DNA of 64,000 nucleotides from positions 33,405,501 to 33,469,500 of the forward strand of contig OX485805.1 of the NCBI GenBank assembly GCA_950295325.1. Direction: 5' to 3'. How positions within the stretch are numbered: the first letter of the stretch is position 1; each line of letters opens with the position of its first letter. Shown here piece by piece: positions 30,517 to 43,133 of the stretch. The stretch is from Polytrichum commune. Lineage: Eukaryota > Streptophyta > Polytrichopsida > Polytrichales > Polytrichaceae. Below the pieces are notes generated by a model. The model worked only from the letters and a program-made list of their open reading frames with translations, made no database searches and was not told the DNA's origin. Position numbers and translations under genes: made by a program.

Positions 30517-33500
30517 CGAAAGGATTTGTATAAGCTGCACTAGATTGAATCAGAAGCTTGAGTGGTCCCAGATCACCGAAAATTTGAAGTTTGAGAAAAA
30601 CTTAGAAACTATAAGCTCCACCAGACTGAATCAGAAGCTTGACTGGTCTAACTAATTGGAAGCTTTCAAGTTTAAACCACCGGAACTTGGAAGCTAAATC
30701 ATTCGGGAATCGGAATTCTCAAGTTTTGAACTAATTCCCATCTGGATCTGAGATCTGGAGCCCAAAGTTAGACAACCGGAGTTAAACAACTACTTGAGAT
30801 GATGAACAATACTTGAAGGGTATTGTTTATCCAACACTTCAAGTGACGGGAGCACTTAGACATGAGGATTATGTTTTGAAGGGTTGTTTTCCTTGAGGTA
30901 TTTTTTGAAGTCCCAAAACCCATTTGAAGGGCACTGAAGACTTCAATTTCGAGCATTGATTCTGGTTTACAATCAAGGACGAGGTGACGGATGATTTGAC
31001 CCACTACACGGCCTCTCATGATGCTTCTTCATCTTGAAATCCCACTTCAAATGATGGCTCCCGTACATTCCAATTTGATTTCACCTGACAAATTCCAATT
31101 CTTCTCACAATATCAAATCGATGCTAATTGAGAGGTGCATTGTTGGTAGGCAAATCAAAGTCAACTTGTCAATTCAAGTTTTGAGATTAGTAAAAAAATT
31201 GGAAATCATTCCTTATATTTCACAAGTTCTCTCTTATAAAGTTTGCACACTTTTCTCTTTAGTTGTGTCCGGTATATTTCTAGGCCTTTGCTAATTTTGG
31301 TAGACTTTCTTATTCTTGATTTCGCATGTCTTTGTTCTAGTCTCTAAGTTTGTTGGATATCTCCAAGCACCTAGGTTAATGTTTCCAAGTTTAGAATTTT
31401 TGATCATTTTGTTGTTATCTCTTAGTTTGGAATTCATGTGTTATTTTGTTGTTCCCTTCATCCTTGGCAATTGCAATCGGCAATTGCAATCGGTAATTAT
31501 TATTATTATTGTTTTCCTATCTTCTAATTTTGAGTAAGCTTTCGGTTGTTTCTTTTAATCTTCAAATTTTAAGCATCTTATCTTTTAATTTTGAATAACC
31601 TTTTGTTCGTTTTACTATCTTCAAATTTTCATGTAACCATTACGTTGTTTTGCCCTATCTTCTACTTTCAAATGATTTCTTGGTCATTTTTACTATCTTC
31701 TAATACTTGGAGTCCAAGTGTTTTGTTGTTCTATCTTCTAAGACTTGGAATCCAAGTTTGGATAATTTCTCTAAGTCCTTTGGCCTTCAAAGGTTTCTCT
31801 AGATGCCCTCCAAGAAGGTTTCAAAAGGTCTTCCTAAAAGTCTTCAAAGAGCCTTCAAAAGAATACGCTTCCGATAGGTCTCTATGGCGCTCACGTAGGA
31901 TGCTTATTGTCAAATGAGGTGCCATATGTGCCCTCTATGCTACCTTTATATAGGGTTTAGAGTATGTGAATTCTTTGATGGGGTGGTTATTCTTCCCTCT
32001 CCTATTATCAAATATTCCAACTACATAACATTATTCATATCTATAACAATGTTATGTGGGACTAACATTATTATGTGGAATATTGTCAGTTCCACATAAC
32101 ATTGTTATGAATCTGAGTAATGTTGTACATTTATTTTAAGTACGACATGTTGTTATTTACATGTTGTTATTTACATGTTGTTAGTCACTATATATCTATT
32201 TTTAGAATTTAATACATTTCTAATTAATATCTGGCCGTGAGGGACATGCAACCTAATTCCCATGCATACATAAACGTGTCATGGCCCTTCATTCAATGTC
32301 ATCATCACATTCATTTGAAAAGATGGTTGAGGTAGTTATGTTCATCCAAAACATTATCATCCCTTGGACATGAGTCTCCATACACTCAACTTTTGACCCT
32401 AATATGCTCTTATTCAACCAAGTATTCACACTTATATCTCTAATAAATCTAATGTACTCTTAAGTCCGCCCCCTTGTTTTAGGGTTATGTTTTAGTTCCC
32501 AAGCTTGTTCCTTTGGGTGTCTCACGTTCCCAAGCCGTGGCTCTGTTCCCAAGCTTGTTCCTTTGGCATCTTCACATTCCCGAGTTGTGGTTCTGTTCAT
32601 GTTTAATGCGATACATATTTAATTGGAAAATAAGACATTTGGAGATGGTAATCCTAACACACCTCCTCTGACATATAACATGGGTAGGTGAAAGTGATAG
32701 TTCTTATACATCATATATCCTTGAGGAAAAAAAAACTAAAAATTTGCAAGCCCTAAATCACCAAAACCTTGAACTGACAAGCTGTAAATCCAAATAAAGG
32801 AATCACATATTGTTTGGTGTATCATGACAAACGATGACATTTAACAACAATGCCCAATATCGCAACCCTTGCTAGCTCCCCTTAACTAACTTGGTCATTT
32901 TTTTCAACTCTAGCAAGGGTCACGAGCACTAATCCTTTGCATTCTGCCATGCTAATGGTTAGCTCCCCATACCGCGGACCTTATAGTTCATAGGAGGGGA
33001 ACCAACCTCCTACTTTGCTTTCGGGACTCACCCCTTATTTGGTAACCAATGGTAAGATGTGGATTTCCTCTTATGGAAGTCCAATCTTAATTTGATCATT
33101 GCGTTGCTGAAGCAACACTATAATAACCCGAATCATACTAGGCGACAATACCCCCATGTTGGGCCAATGCCCGTGAAGGTTGTGCCGTTCGGCCTCGGGT
33201 GGGTTTGGCGGGCTACACCACCTCACTCATATAAGCCTCTAGAACTTTTGGCAAGGCCCCTACCCCACCGTCAAGAAACATTTTGTCTCTATACCAAGAG
33301 TTGGGGCCAAGTAAACATTTTCCTTCAGCCGCTGGGGCTAGAAGCCCCCAACAGCCTCAGAACACCATAACTCCTTTGTATGATCTTTGATGCTAACAAA
33401 TGACCACTCCATCATCATCTACACTTCACGTAGATACGGATGGATTCCTCCTTTGCCCCATTCGGCAAGTATTGAGGAAGTTATTCCTATTCAAACCTTG

Positions 33501-34619
33501 GCAGTCCCAGGAGCCACTCCCAAGCCACTGTTGCAGAAGGGCGATGTCCTTGGACAACACCTCACTCAAATTGTCATATCTTCTAGCTCACACCTCCGAT
33601 TGAGATGTTCTTGAGCATTCTAAAATCAGCACATCATGAGCTACACATATCTTATGGCCTTACCCTCGTGACTCCTAGTCTCCTTGAGTGGGAGGCATTT
33701 TCAACGCTCGGGGCCCTCACCCACCCTAGGATCACTTGGACCCTCTCAACAATGGCACCACAAATCTTGGGTGTCACTCCGGGGTCCCCCTTGTGCCCAT
33801 GGTGTTTTGGGCACTCCTCATGTAGAGGTGCGTGACACCCAACGTCATCCAATGCGAGAGCACACCATGTGGGCAAATAACATCAAAAAAGAGAAAGAAG
33901 TCTTCGTATAAAAAACAACTTAGAGAAGTTTAGGATGGGCAAACGTTTATTACAAGTAGGAAAAGACAATGTTGCGGACACAACAATGACTTTACCGTTT
34001 GAAGGAGGGCTAACATTGTGCACCTAACAAGCAAACCAGATGGAACTCCATTATTATGCAAATCGGGTCATTGACTTAGATTCCAATTCCAAGAATGAGA
34101 CATATGTACACAATCCATTGTTCTACTTGAAATATTCTTTTAAAAGATGCATCGATGATTGGTACCTACTCATAGTATATTGCTAGAACTTCTAATTCAA
34201 AGTCTCATGCTTTAAGAAAAGTCAAGATGGCAAATATAGTGTCCATAATGGCTGTCATGTTTAAAGCCCACATTCCAATGACCTTAAAATCATTAGCCAA
34301 TTTACCTTAATAATTAAACCAATTAAACTAACTAACCTAAATTAACTAAGCTAATTAGCCTAGTTAAGTAACCTAGATCCCTAGCTAGCTTCTAATTAAT
34401 ATAGCCAACCTACTTAACCAACCCCGAAACCCTAACCCCAAGCTACCCCCAACTAACCCCAAGTAAACTCTAACCAAAAGCAAGTTCAGAGGACGGAGGT
34501 TGGAGGTTGGAGGGAAGAGAACAAGACTTTGTGGACAACAATAGTTGCAATAACATCGGACTTGACTGGCCTTGGAGTCCGTGACCTTCTTTAACTTGCC
34601 TGGGCAGAATAAATAAATA
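30517..34619. other. Non-coding flank, no gene recognised
   Basis: The first 200 bp continue the AAGCTGCAC / AATCAGAAGCTTGA repeats of the CACTA insertion site. The rest is AT-rich up to 32.6 kb and mixed beyond. Frames at 33.0-33.9 kb are short and motif-free. 34380-34460 has CCCTAACCCC-like runs and CTAATTAGCC low-complexity DNA, not a telomere array. Confidence 0.4.
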
Positions 34620-34850
34620 AATAAATTTGACATGGCATGTGACTTTGTGCAATCATATTTTTTGCTAACGTGGAATATGACTATGACGAGTCATATTTTG
34701 GCTGACGTGGCAGGCCACGTGGAATGTGACTGCTAGCTTTTTTATTGCTTGTAGTCATATTTTTATGAGCGTGAGTCACATTTTTTGCTAGATTGCGAAC
34801 ATTATTTGACTACCTATAGTCACAATCTTGGTGACTATAATGTCTCCAAC
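34620..34850 (-). repeat. CACTA end fragment related to the 16-30 kb element
   Basis: GTGACTTTGTG, ATCATATTTTTTG, GAGTCATATTTT, GTAGTCATATTTTTATG and AGTCACATTTTTTGC units fill the interval. On the minus strand, 34676-34765 closely matches 30090-30160 of the large CACTA (shared TGACTACAAGCA, CTAGCAGTCACATTCCACG, GCCTGCCACGTC). It is therefore a piece of the right end of a related element in inverted orientation. No exact CACTA terminus was placed. Confidence 0.7.
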
Positions 34851-37364
34851 AAATTTGGTAACCAAGGTATGTTTATGTGTGAGTGTGTTTGTATGTATGT
34901 ATGTGGATGTGTTTGTATATGTGCATGTGTGCGTGTGTGTGTGTGATTGAAGTTACATTCAACATTGAACTTCATACACACTCACTTTCGTACAATCTTG
35001 AACATATGTATCCATATTTGAAAACTCCCAAATGAAGGTGTGTACGATTCTCAATGTGAAATTTCGAAATCTTGGAATTCATGTAAAGCTGTGCGATATG
35101 TATGATGTAAACATGTATTCATTGTATATTCAGTTTAGAACATCCGCGGGGGGGGGGGGGGAGGGGCACTAGCAATATTTTGAAATGACGTCATAATATT
35201 CATTTGAGGTAAAATTTTAAAGAATTTTATATCAAATATAAAGGGAAAATTAATGTTGGAAACCAATTATAAAAATATACCATGCAATAAATTATGTGTA
35301 AGGGATCACATTTTGCTTCATCAAAGAAGATGAAGGGCTTAATTTTATTCCATGGAGGTTTCTCTTCATTAAGGATCCTTTGAACTCCATTATGCTTAAA
35401 CATTGACATAAAGGGGTATATTGAGACAATATTTGATGCTTGATATTCATTTGCAAATGTTTTACAAACTCTTGCTATCCTGCAAATGTTGGATAGTTGT
35501 GTTTCTTAACACACTAAATTTTAAGGTTGCACTCTACTTGCATTCGTCATTACAATCTTGTTGGTGTAATTAATTTCTATTGTGTTTTCTTCTTGCCATA
35601 TCACAACAATGCAATCCCATTGTTAAAATGCCAATCTATAGTGCAACCCCCCCAGCTAAAAATTAAAGCGTATAAAAAATATATAAGAAAATTAGGGTAT
35701 TCAGTATTGAATGCAATCTAGATTTCTAAATACTAATAGGGTAGTAAAATTTTAATCTTAGTAGATTTTTTTCTACTCAAGGATTCCTAATATTCCAATT
35801 TTGAAAGATAATACCCCCCTTGAAAATAAGTGATTGTAATAGTTGTCTTTAAAAAATAACTATGAATGCCCCCCCCCCCCTCAACCCGGGAGTGGACATT
35901 GGACTCGGCATATGTACCATTTTGGATAAACATGGATACTATACTTTGTGTTTGGAAGCCGAGAAAAGGTTCCAAATCAAAGACAATGACCATCCCCCAA
36001 AAGCACATATATTTTGCCAAAGACAACTTGGCTCATAATGTTGCTGCATGAAATGGTGTTGAGAATGGAAATAAAGACAAAGATGGTCAATGATAACATG
36101 GCAACTTGAGATCAATGTTTGAAATTTGTATTTAATATTCTAGGAATTATATGACATTGGGGTCAAATATTGGATTAGGAGCATTTTTTGAGGTTCATTT
36201 CTAGATATTCAAGTTTATATTCAACATGATTGTATTAGTTTGCGGATCTGGAAACCAATCTTCCATGTGCCATCAAATGTTTTTTACATGTTATGCTACA
36301 TATATTCTATAGTGGCAATAACATATTCCAAAATTTGATTTGGTAATTTATACTTGTATGACATCAATTTATTTTGGGATGTACCATCCTATTCAAAATG
36401 ACCCTTATGTTCTGAATGCGCATCCAAGAATCTATAATTTCAAAACGTGATGGTTGTTTTTGGACTTCATAACTCTTTTTGGTGTAACAAATCCAATGAT
36501 CTAATTTTGTGTCATTGGAATGCCTATTTGGTGCATGTTTTAATTATGATTTGGGTTATTATTATATTTGAAAACACATTTATTTCTCATGCAAAAATAT
36601 GCAAAATGTTATGTTCCCAAAATTCCCAAAGTTCACGTTGTTCCCAATGTTCCCAACATTCACAATATTGGCATCCCAAGTTATGGGTAATATCTATTTT
36701 AGTTTTCCAAAGTCTCCAATCATTGAATATAGTTTTTTTATTCAGATTCGCAGAATGAAATGATAAATAAATCACAAATCATCTTGAGACCAAAAATTGA
36801 CAATTAATTTTGGTAATCTTGAAATACCGAAATTTCATATTAACCAAGTGCAATTGAAATATTTTCAAACTATGTTCAGAAAAAATTACTGAGTGTTGTT
36901 CAATAATGATAATTTCATGATTAATGTTATGGAAGCGATAAATAATTTCACACATATCAGATTCACATTCATAATGGCAAAGGCCAAGTCACAACAAAAA
37001 AACATCTCCATCATGTTAGTATAGTCATATTTGTTTACTTCCACCCTAGGCATCCATTATTTATGGTTTCATGATTTCCGTGAATTTCCATTAGTTACAT
37101 CTATTTCAAGTGACAGTGACCAAATACAATATGTAGAAACTCGGGTTTTTGACCATGAATCTTTTTTTTTGGCACGAATTGAAATTTTAATTGTAAGAAA
37201 GGAATCAACATACAACCACCTCAGAAGAACCAGGGTAAACTGAGGGGAAATCAAGAAATAATCCCCATTTGGGGCCTAACTTTCTACATGACCACTAAGT
37301 TACTCCGGATCCCAATGAGACCTTTGATCCCCACCCCCCCCCCCCTAAATTGAATCGAAATCGC
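34851..37364. other. Non-coding DNA with short simple repeats
   Basis: (GTAT)n/(TG)n lies at 34880-34945, a G-run at 35148-35161 and a C-run at about 35869-35880. Open frames are short. No gene, RNA or bounded mobile element was recognised. Confidence 0.4.
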
Positions 37365-37790
37365 TTAGGCAACGTCCGGAGCCTTCTCCAAATTTGTGAG
37401 AGTCCGTTGCCACTCAATCCTATCATAACCTTGCAAGGCATCCCAAATGACTTGTCGTATTTTCTCAATGGGCCATTGCAGAGCATTAAACATCATATCA
37501 TTCTGTTGGCGCCAAATAATCCATGGAAGACCACTCCTTAAGAAGAACCAGATGCGGCTAAACCGTTTTAATGTTTTGCACAAAGGTTGGTCAAAAAGGC
37601 ATTGCATCATAGAAATTAATTTCCTCGGGCCAAGGTTCCCTCTTTCGGCAAAGAAATGCCACATGATATTAGCAGCATACCGCTACCCTTGTTGAGCAAG
37701 TGGACAGCTAAAGAACCTATGTTCCACCAATTCCACTGACTGCGGGCTACAGTGAGGGCAACTTTTTTCAAGCTTTTGACCATGAATCAA
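37365..37790 (-). pseudogene. LINE relic: zf-RVT and C-terminal region
   Basis: On the minus strand from about 37790, CPHCSPQSVELVEHRFFSCP matches the C..C...E...H.FF.C zf-RVT motif that follows the reverse transcriptase of plant LINEs. It continues as MWHFFAERGN, FSRIWFFLRSGLPWIIWRQQ, NDMMFN and a W-rich end, as in the post-zinc-finger region of L1-type elements. One stop lies between the two parts (near 37683), and no reverse transcriptase or endonuclease was found upstream in frame. It is a short truncated relic. Confidence 0.65.
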
Positions 37791-38690
37791 GTGTTGTGTG
37801 GGATTTGTGGCAGCAAAGTTGGGTATTCAAAATTCAAGGGAAAGTTTGAGTGTGCCTAAAGATTGGGGCCCATTATTTCCTAACACCCCCCCCCCCCCAA
37901 AAGTCAAAGAATATGTTTGAAAGGCATTCCATAGCTATTTTCCTATTGTGAGTTACATTTGACAATAGTAGAAGGCCTACTTGTCTCCATACTAAAATGC
38001 ATGTGTTGTCAACAACATGACATGATCTTTGTTGATTCTACATATTCATATCAAAATAGTTATTCTTATCATACATTAGAATCATGTTTTGATATTATAC
38101 TTATTCTTATCATGTCATGTCCATTGTTAAATGTAATTGTCCTTTAGCATGACACAATATGTGGACATTTTTGACTTTATGAAAGTCATATGTGTTTTAG
38201 TAATTGGGTGCAAGCACGGTAAAGTGGGCAACTCCTGATCTATGCCTAGTGTTAAGTGAAAGTGATGTAAAATTATACATTACCATTGAATTTTGTGAAG
38301 GAAAAACTCATACACATTAAAAAAACATATTGAATTACAAAGCCAAGCAATTTATGATGACAAAAACAATTCCAAGAAAAGTCTACATATGTTAGAAGAC
38401 GATGCAAGTGGTGTGCAAGTAGGTGATATTGAACAAGAAACTGTCTAAAATTTGTTTAAAACACGATAGAATAGCATTAAATAGCTAGTAAGATATCAAT
38501 ATTTTTGCAAGCTTACATCCTCATGAAAAGGTAAGTCGTGCAATGATGTAGTATTGATCACAACTTCAAGTGGCAGAGCCTCAAAAGTCGTTGACATTGT
38601 GTTTTGTTATCTTATTTAATAATAGGGTGGCAACTTTGGGCCACCCTCTTGTAATTGGTAAACAAACTAAAGAGTTATAGAACAGGATGC
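37791..38690. other. Non-coding, includes dispersed repeat copy B
   Basis: 38209-38420 matches 6988-7200 (see that entry). A C-run lies at 37887-37898. The last 120 bp, with GTTATCTTATTTAATAATAGG and a TTGTAATTGG segment, precede the AP2 gene promoter. No gene was recognised. Confidence 0.45.
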
Positions 38691-38695
38691 ACTTG

Positions 38696-38701
38696 TATAA
38701 A
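38696..38701 (+). promoter_or_regulatory. Candidate TATA box of the AP2 gene
   Basis: TATAAAGAG at 38696 is followed about 30 bp later by a TTCTCTATTTTCAAACC stretch suited to a transcription start. This would give a leader of roughly 330 bases before the ATG at 39063. This is position and motif only. Confidence 0.35.
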
Positions 38702-39062
38702 GAGCACAGTTATTCTCTATTTTCAAACCACACATTTTGTATGGGCTTGTTGCTTGTAAGCCTGAAGAGAAGAACGGAGACTTCTCATCAGCTTAGTTGA
38801 GATGTGTGAGGAATCCACCTCATGATAGTTCTTTGCATCAACTACTTTTTGAGTTTGTTCCTACCCATAGTTTTCCACAACTTTTGAAGACACTCACTTG
38901 TTATGGACGGATTTTTTCAATTTTTATTTCGAGGATGTGAAGTCATATTTAAGGCTGTACATTGTTTGTTGTAGTTGATGCCTCATTTAATATTGTAGTT
39001 GATTGTTGTGAAGAGCTAGTAGTGTTTCTGATATACTGTTTAGATTAAAGTGAACAGAAACG

Positions 39063-40349
39063 ATGTGTGACCTTGTGCCATCAAATTACAATCTAGCGAC
39101 TAATCTCCAATGTGATGAGGATAATGCAGTGCATGAAATTCATATGGAATGCCAAAGTGGTTTTTTCTTCTTGAGAAGTAGAGTCTCATTTGTTCCAAAT
39201 GTCACAAGTCCATACGTCGATCATGATAATGGATTGAGGTTCCTTCACATGTTTGTTGATGTTCACAAAGAAGCAGGCATTCAAGTGACTTTAACAAAGT
39301 TGCCAGAAGACAAGAACATTGTTTCCAATCTGTTCCCAACACATCGCATTGGTTATGATACCTTCAAGCAACTTTCACAAGGCATAGTCGAACCTATCTT
39401 TCAATCACCTGAAATGAAGGAGCACACAAAGATGAGAATCATTTATGCAATAGGACACACATGTGCCAAGATGACTACAGTGGCTCTCACGTCATGGAGG
39501 TGTAAGTATAACTTGGATGTGCAACTAGTTGTCCAAATGGAGATTTATGACTTGAGGGCAACAAAGTTCTCACTAAGAAATGACAAGAAAGCATGGGCAA
39601 TTGAAAGGACACTCACACGGAAAATGGTTAGGGACCAACAATTACGAGCAGGCATTCATGAAAAGCGATACAAAGGTGTTCGGTGGCGTCCGGAACGAAA
39701 ACATCCTTGGGTTGCTGAACTCAAACTCCCAAAGGCAAAGAAGATGTGGATTGGCGATTTTGATACACCTCAAGAAGCTGCGCAAGCTTACGTCAATGTA
39801 GCTGCTATATATCAACAAAACAAATCCAAAGTTAACCTCAACGACAATTTCATGCTTTTGAGGATGTCGCATATCAAAAATTCGGAGGGTTTTACTGCAA
39901 AAACAACCGACATTCAAAGGAATGGAGATCAAGGGGAGTATTCCAAACACCTTACTGGTGCACAAGTAGACTATTTTAACTTTTCAAATTCTCCAAGTAG
40001 CTTGACAATTGGGCAAGGACAACTCTCACATTGTCATACTTTGCTTTCAACACAAATGCAAGCATCCCTTGCTATCAATGATATTGTGAAGAAAGATTTC
40101 ACGCATCCATATGATGCACCTCCCTTCATGCATCCAAATCACAAGTCACTTGATGGAGCAATGTCAAACTTGTACAAGCATGACAACATCATCTCAATAT
40201 ATGAGTTGTGTAAATCATCTACATGGTTCACAACAACGAAGAATATTCATACCATTATGAACTACTCCACCTTTTGTGGTGATTCTTCGCGACTATGGGA
40301 CAAAGGTGATTTAGTGCACATGAGAAGAGCCTCAAATGGGAGTGCATAA
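39063..40349 (+). CDS. AP2/ERF-domain protein with unusual N-terminus
   Basis: A single uninterrupted frame encodes 428 residues, starting AAACGATGTG. Residues 205-262 form one AP2/ERF domain: RYKGVRWRPERKHPWVAEL, then KKMWIGDFDTPQEAAQAY, VAAIYQQNKSKVNL. It keeps YKGV, WVAEL, W.G.FDT..EAA.AY and the K.NL end of DNA-binding ERF proteins, but has ERKHPW where most ERFs have W.GKW. The first 190 residues (FFLRSRVSFVPNVTSPYVDH, HKEAGIQVTLTKLPEDKN, EMKEHTKMRIIYAIGHTC) look conserved in style but match no domain that I recognise. The C-terminal 150 residues are Ser/His/Asn-rich and probably a regulatory tail. It is likely a nuclear transcription factor. A decayed relative lies at 43.1 kb. This is the only long intact host-type gene in the window. 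Confidence 0.8.
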   Translation: MCDLVPSNYNLATNLQCDEDNAVHEIHMECQSGFFFLRSRVSFVPNVTSPYVDHDNGLRFLHMFVDVHKEAGIQVTLTKLPEDKNIVSNLFPTHRIGYDTFKQLSQGIVEPIFQSPEMKEHTKMRIIYAIGHTCAKMTTVALTSWRCKYNLDVQLVVQMEIYDLRATKFSLRNDKKAWAIERTLTRKMVRDQQLRAGIHEKRYKGVRWRPERKHPWVAELKLPKAKKMWIGDFDTPQEAAQAYVNVAAIYQQNKSKVNLNDNFMLLRMSHIKNSEGFTAKTTDIQRNGDQGEYSKHLTGAQVDYFNFSNSPSSLTIGQGQLSHCHTLLSTQMQASLAINDIVKKDFTHPYDAPPFMHPNHKSLDGAMSNLYKHDNIISIYELCKSSTWFTTTKNIHTIMNYSTFCGDSSRLWDKGDLVHMRRASNGSA

Positions 40350-42055
40350 AGGACAATGATGAACTCCTTCACTCTTCAAGTAAATTTGTGTAAAGATGAC
40401 ATATATGTATATCATTTGATTATGTGGTATTAGAGCCAAAGATAGTTATTTATATTGGTATTAGAACAAGATGGTCATGAAGGAGATAAATTGTGTGTAT
40501 ATGGGTTCATTGACATGATTTAGTTCAACCTCTTGCAAGGATTGTAGCTCTCATTGCAAGTATTGTATCCAACAACCTATATAATTTGTATTAAAGTTAA
40601 CCTAAAGTGCAATATGAGTGTTGAGATTCATAGATGGAATCTTTATTGAAAAACTTGCTCATCAATTGGTCAACAAATTTCTTACAATTTGATAATCCCT
40701 AAAGGTTGTATTTTTAAGAGCACAACCTTATATTTCCACCCTCGGTCTTGTAACCCCAAAATGCTATGGGTGTTGAAGTCTTCAAAACAATCCATTTTGA
40801 GCACATTCTTTTGAGGATTTTGCAAAGGGGTCGAGGTTACTTTGATATATATATGTAACCATGTGGATTTTAAGAGTCTAAATTTTGTAATGTTTAATGA
40901 TTTTTTTAATTCATGTCACATTTTAGGAGGACATTTGGTATTTTTGGGTCTCCTTTTAAGTCCCTTAAAACGCCCAGATGTATCTCACTTTCAATATGTG
41001 TTGGAAATAATGCCATCATTTTGGCAATATTTAATGGGTCATGATCAATTGCTTCACAATATATGGTCTTCTCAAACCCTTAGTTACCATGTTCAAGGGT
41101 GAAGATCTTAATTTGGATCTCGTATTCCATTGTTTAGGCTAGAAATATTGTTAGCAAGTGGATGCACTACTAAACTAAATTGGCACTCACTTGATGTACA
41201 TCTAACCTATGACGTTTAGCCATGATCCCCACCATTCCACTCACATTTTGTATCTTTCTCATGTCCGATTTTACATTAAAGGTTGAATTGCCTATCATTC
41301 ACGCTAGCCCATACTTGGCGTCAACTCCCTCTCTCTTACTCCTTTCTTTCTCTCATGAATACTCTCCATAGAAAAGTTTACAATATACAAATTGACAACA
41401 ATACCATATGACTTCACAAAAGCTTCCTTGAGGGAGTGGCATTTTTCAAAAAATAATAAAAAATAATAATAAATCAAAATTTTAGAAGGAAATTAAGGTG
41501 TTAAAATCCATCACCTCATATTGCATTCGAAATATGAGATCCTCCACATTCATCCATGTCTTTTCCCAAATCTCTTCATACTGTTCTTGTTTCTACATGG
41601 TTTCTACCCGTTGCAAATGCCTAAGAATATAGACAATGTAGATCCTTCATATGCCATGGAAACACACACACACACACACACACACACACTCCTACTTTAT
41701 CCCTTTAACAAACCTAACACAACAAAATTGATTGGTATTCAAATGCACCCAAACCAATGTCGATGTGAACAATGCAACGTCCATGATGGAGTTACCATGC
41801 CTCCATTTCTAGCATGGGCGTCTCCACGCAACATGGTTGATATAATTCAAGAAACCTTAACATTGCCATTCTTGAACATGCACTGTCCACAATGCCAATG
41901 CCCATACTCTTATCTTCCTACCTCGATATGGATTTGAGTGTACGTAGATGAGTAATTTATTATTGTGCAAAAGCTTCTCTTATAGGAGAGGTGGCATTCT
42001 ACCAGAGCCCAACATTTCCCTTCGAATTTGTACCCATACCCAAACCATGACCATC
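40350..42055. other. Non-coding DNA downstream of the AP2 gene
   Basis: No further gene was recognised. A (CA)n microsatellite lies at 41659-41689. A frame at 41521-41937 (SMHSKYEILHIHP...) contains the microsatellite and no motif; I do not support it as a gene. Confidence 0.4.
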
Positions 42056-42059
42056 AGCA

Positions 42060-42600
42060 GCGACCTATGCCCACCCATGCCCACCCATAGCATGACATGT
42101 GTCCACTCATGCCCACCCATGCCCACCCATAGCATGAATGTGTCCACCCATGCCCACCCATGCCCACCCATAGCATGAATGTGTCCACCCATGCCCACCC
42201 ATGCTATTCAAATTGCGCCCATGTATTCAAAAATTGCACCCATATATTCAAAAATTGTGCCAATGTAGTCAACCTTGCCCAGTGGCTTTTGTATTTTGGA
42301 GCTTTCAACTTCACTACTTTGAGAAGAGAAAGTCATAAGGGGTTAGTAGAGGAATCCATCATGTAACACAGTCCGGTCCTCCACGCAACCGTCGAAAGCA
42401 TTTGAATGAGAGCTCATTCAATATGCTTTGCTATAGCCCATGCCCACCCATGAACAATAATATCGCACCCACGCCCACCCATGAAAAATAATATCGCACC
42501 CACGCCCACCCATGCCCGCCCATGAACATAATATCGCACCCATGCCCACCCAAAACCCATGGGCATGGGTGGGCATGGGCATGGGCACCCAATGTTGGGC
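42060..42600 (+). repeat. Minisatellite of GCCCACCCAT units
   Basis: Two blocks (42066-42210 and 42437-42592) are built from (C)CCACCCATGCC units. In the first block the longer phrase CATAGCATGAATGTGTCCACC alternates with them; in the second, GAACAATAATATCGCACCCACG does. The second block ends with the inverse TGGGTGGGCATGGGC next to CATGCCCACCC, so its end can fold back. Trp/Gly-rich and Cys/Pro-rich frames over it are artefacts. Confidence 0.85.
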
Positions 42601-43130
42601 TCTGCATTCTACCCACTCCGCTGACATTTGAGAGGGCAATCTTGATAAATTATTGCAATGGAGAATCTATGTTGCCCACAAATATTGTGCATCAATTTCT
42701 CATTGCTATTCTTTGACTATTTCTTGGTTAATATATTAACGAATGTTTATTTAGCTATGGCTTCAACCTTGCACTAGGTTATCTATACTTATATGTATTT
42801 TTCCTCCTACTTTCAAGTTCACTAGCAAGAAGGTACACTTTGTCATGTACTTGAGTAAAGAGGTGGATCTTACATTGCTTGGTTGTCAACTACTCACTAC
42901 TTGTTGGCGCTATGTCATGTTGTTGTGTGCATGTCCTTTGTTGGTCAACATATCTCTTATCATCAAATTGTTCTGAAAAGATGCCAATCACATGGTGGGT
43001 GCAAGCATAGTAAACTCGACAACTATGATCCTTGCACATGTTTAAGTGAAAATATATATATTATATTATAAGTTGTTCTATGTCAAGAACAACTTCTAAT
43101 TGAACTTGTTGAAGATTCAACTCTGAATTT
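42601..43130. other. Non-coding DNA with partial dispersed repeat
   Basis: 43000-43040 (GTGCAAGCATAGTAAACTCGACAACT) matches the start of the dispersed repeats at 6988 and 38209. No gene was recognised. Confidence 0.4.
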
Positions 43131-43133
43131 CAA

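Noticed and set aside
34380-34470. CCCTAACCCC-like runs suggesting an interstitial telomere
   Set aside because: There are no consecutive CCCTAAA units. The runs are irregular and embedded in CTAATTAGCC low-complexity DNA.
41521-41937. 138-codon frame downstream of the AP2 gene
   Set aside because: It runs through a (CA)n microsatellite and has no recognisable motif or supporting signals.
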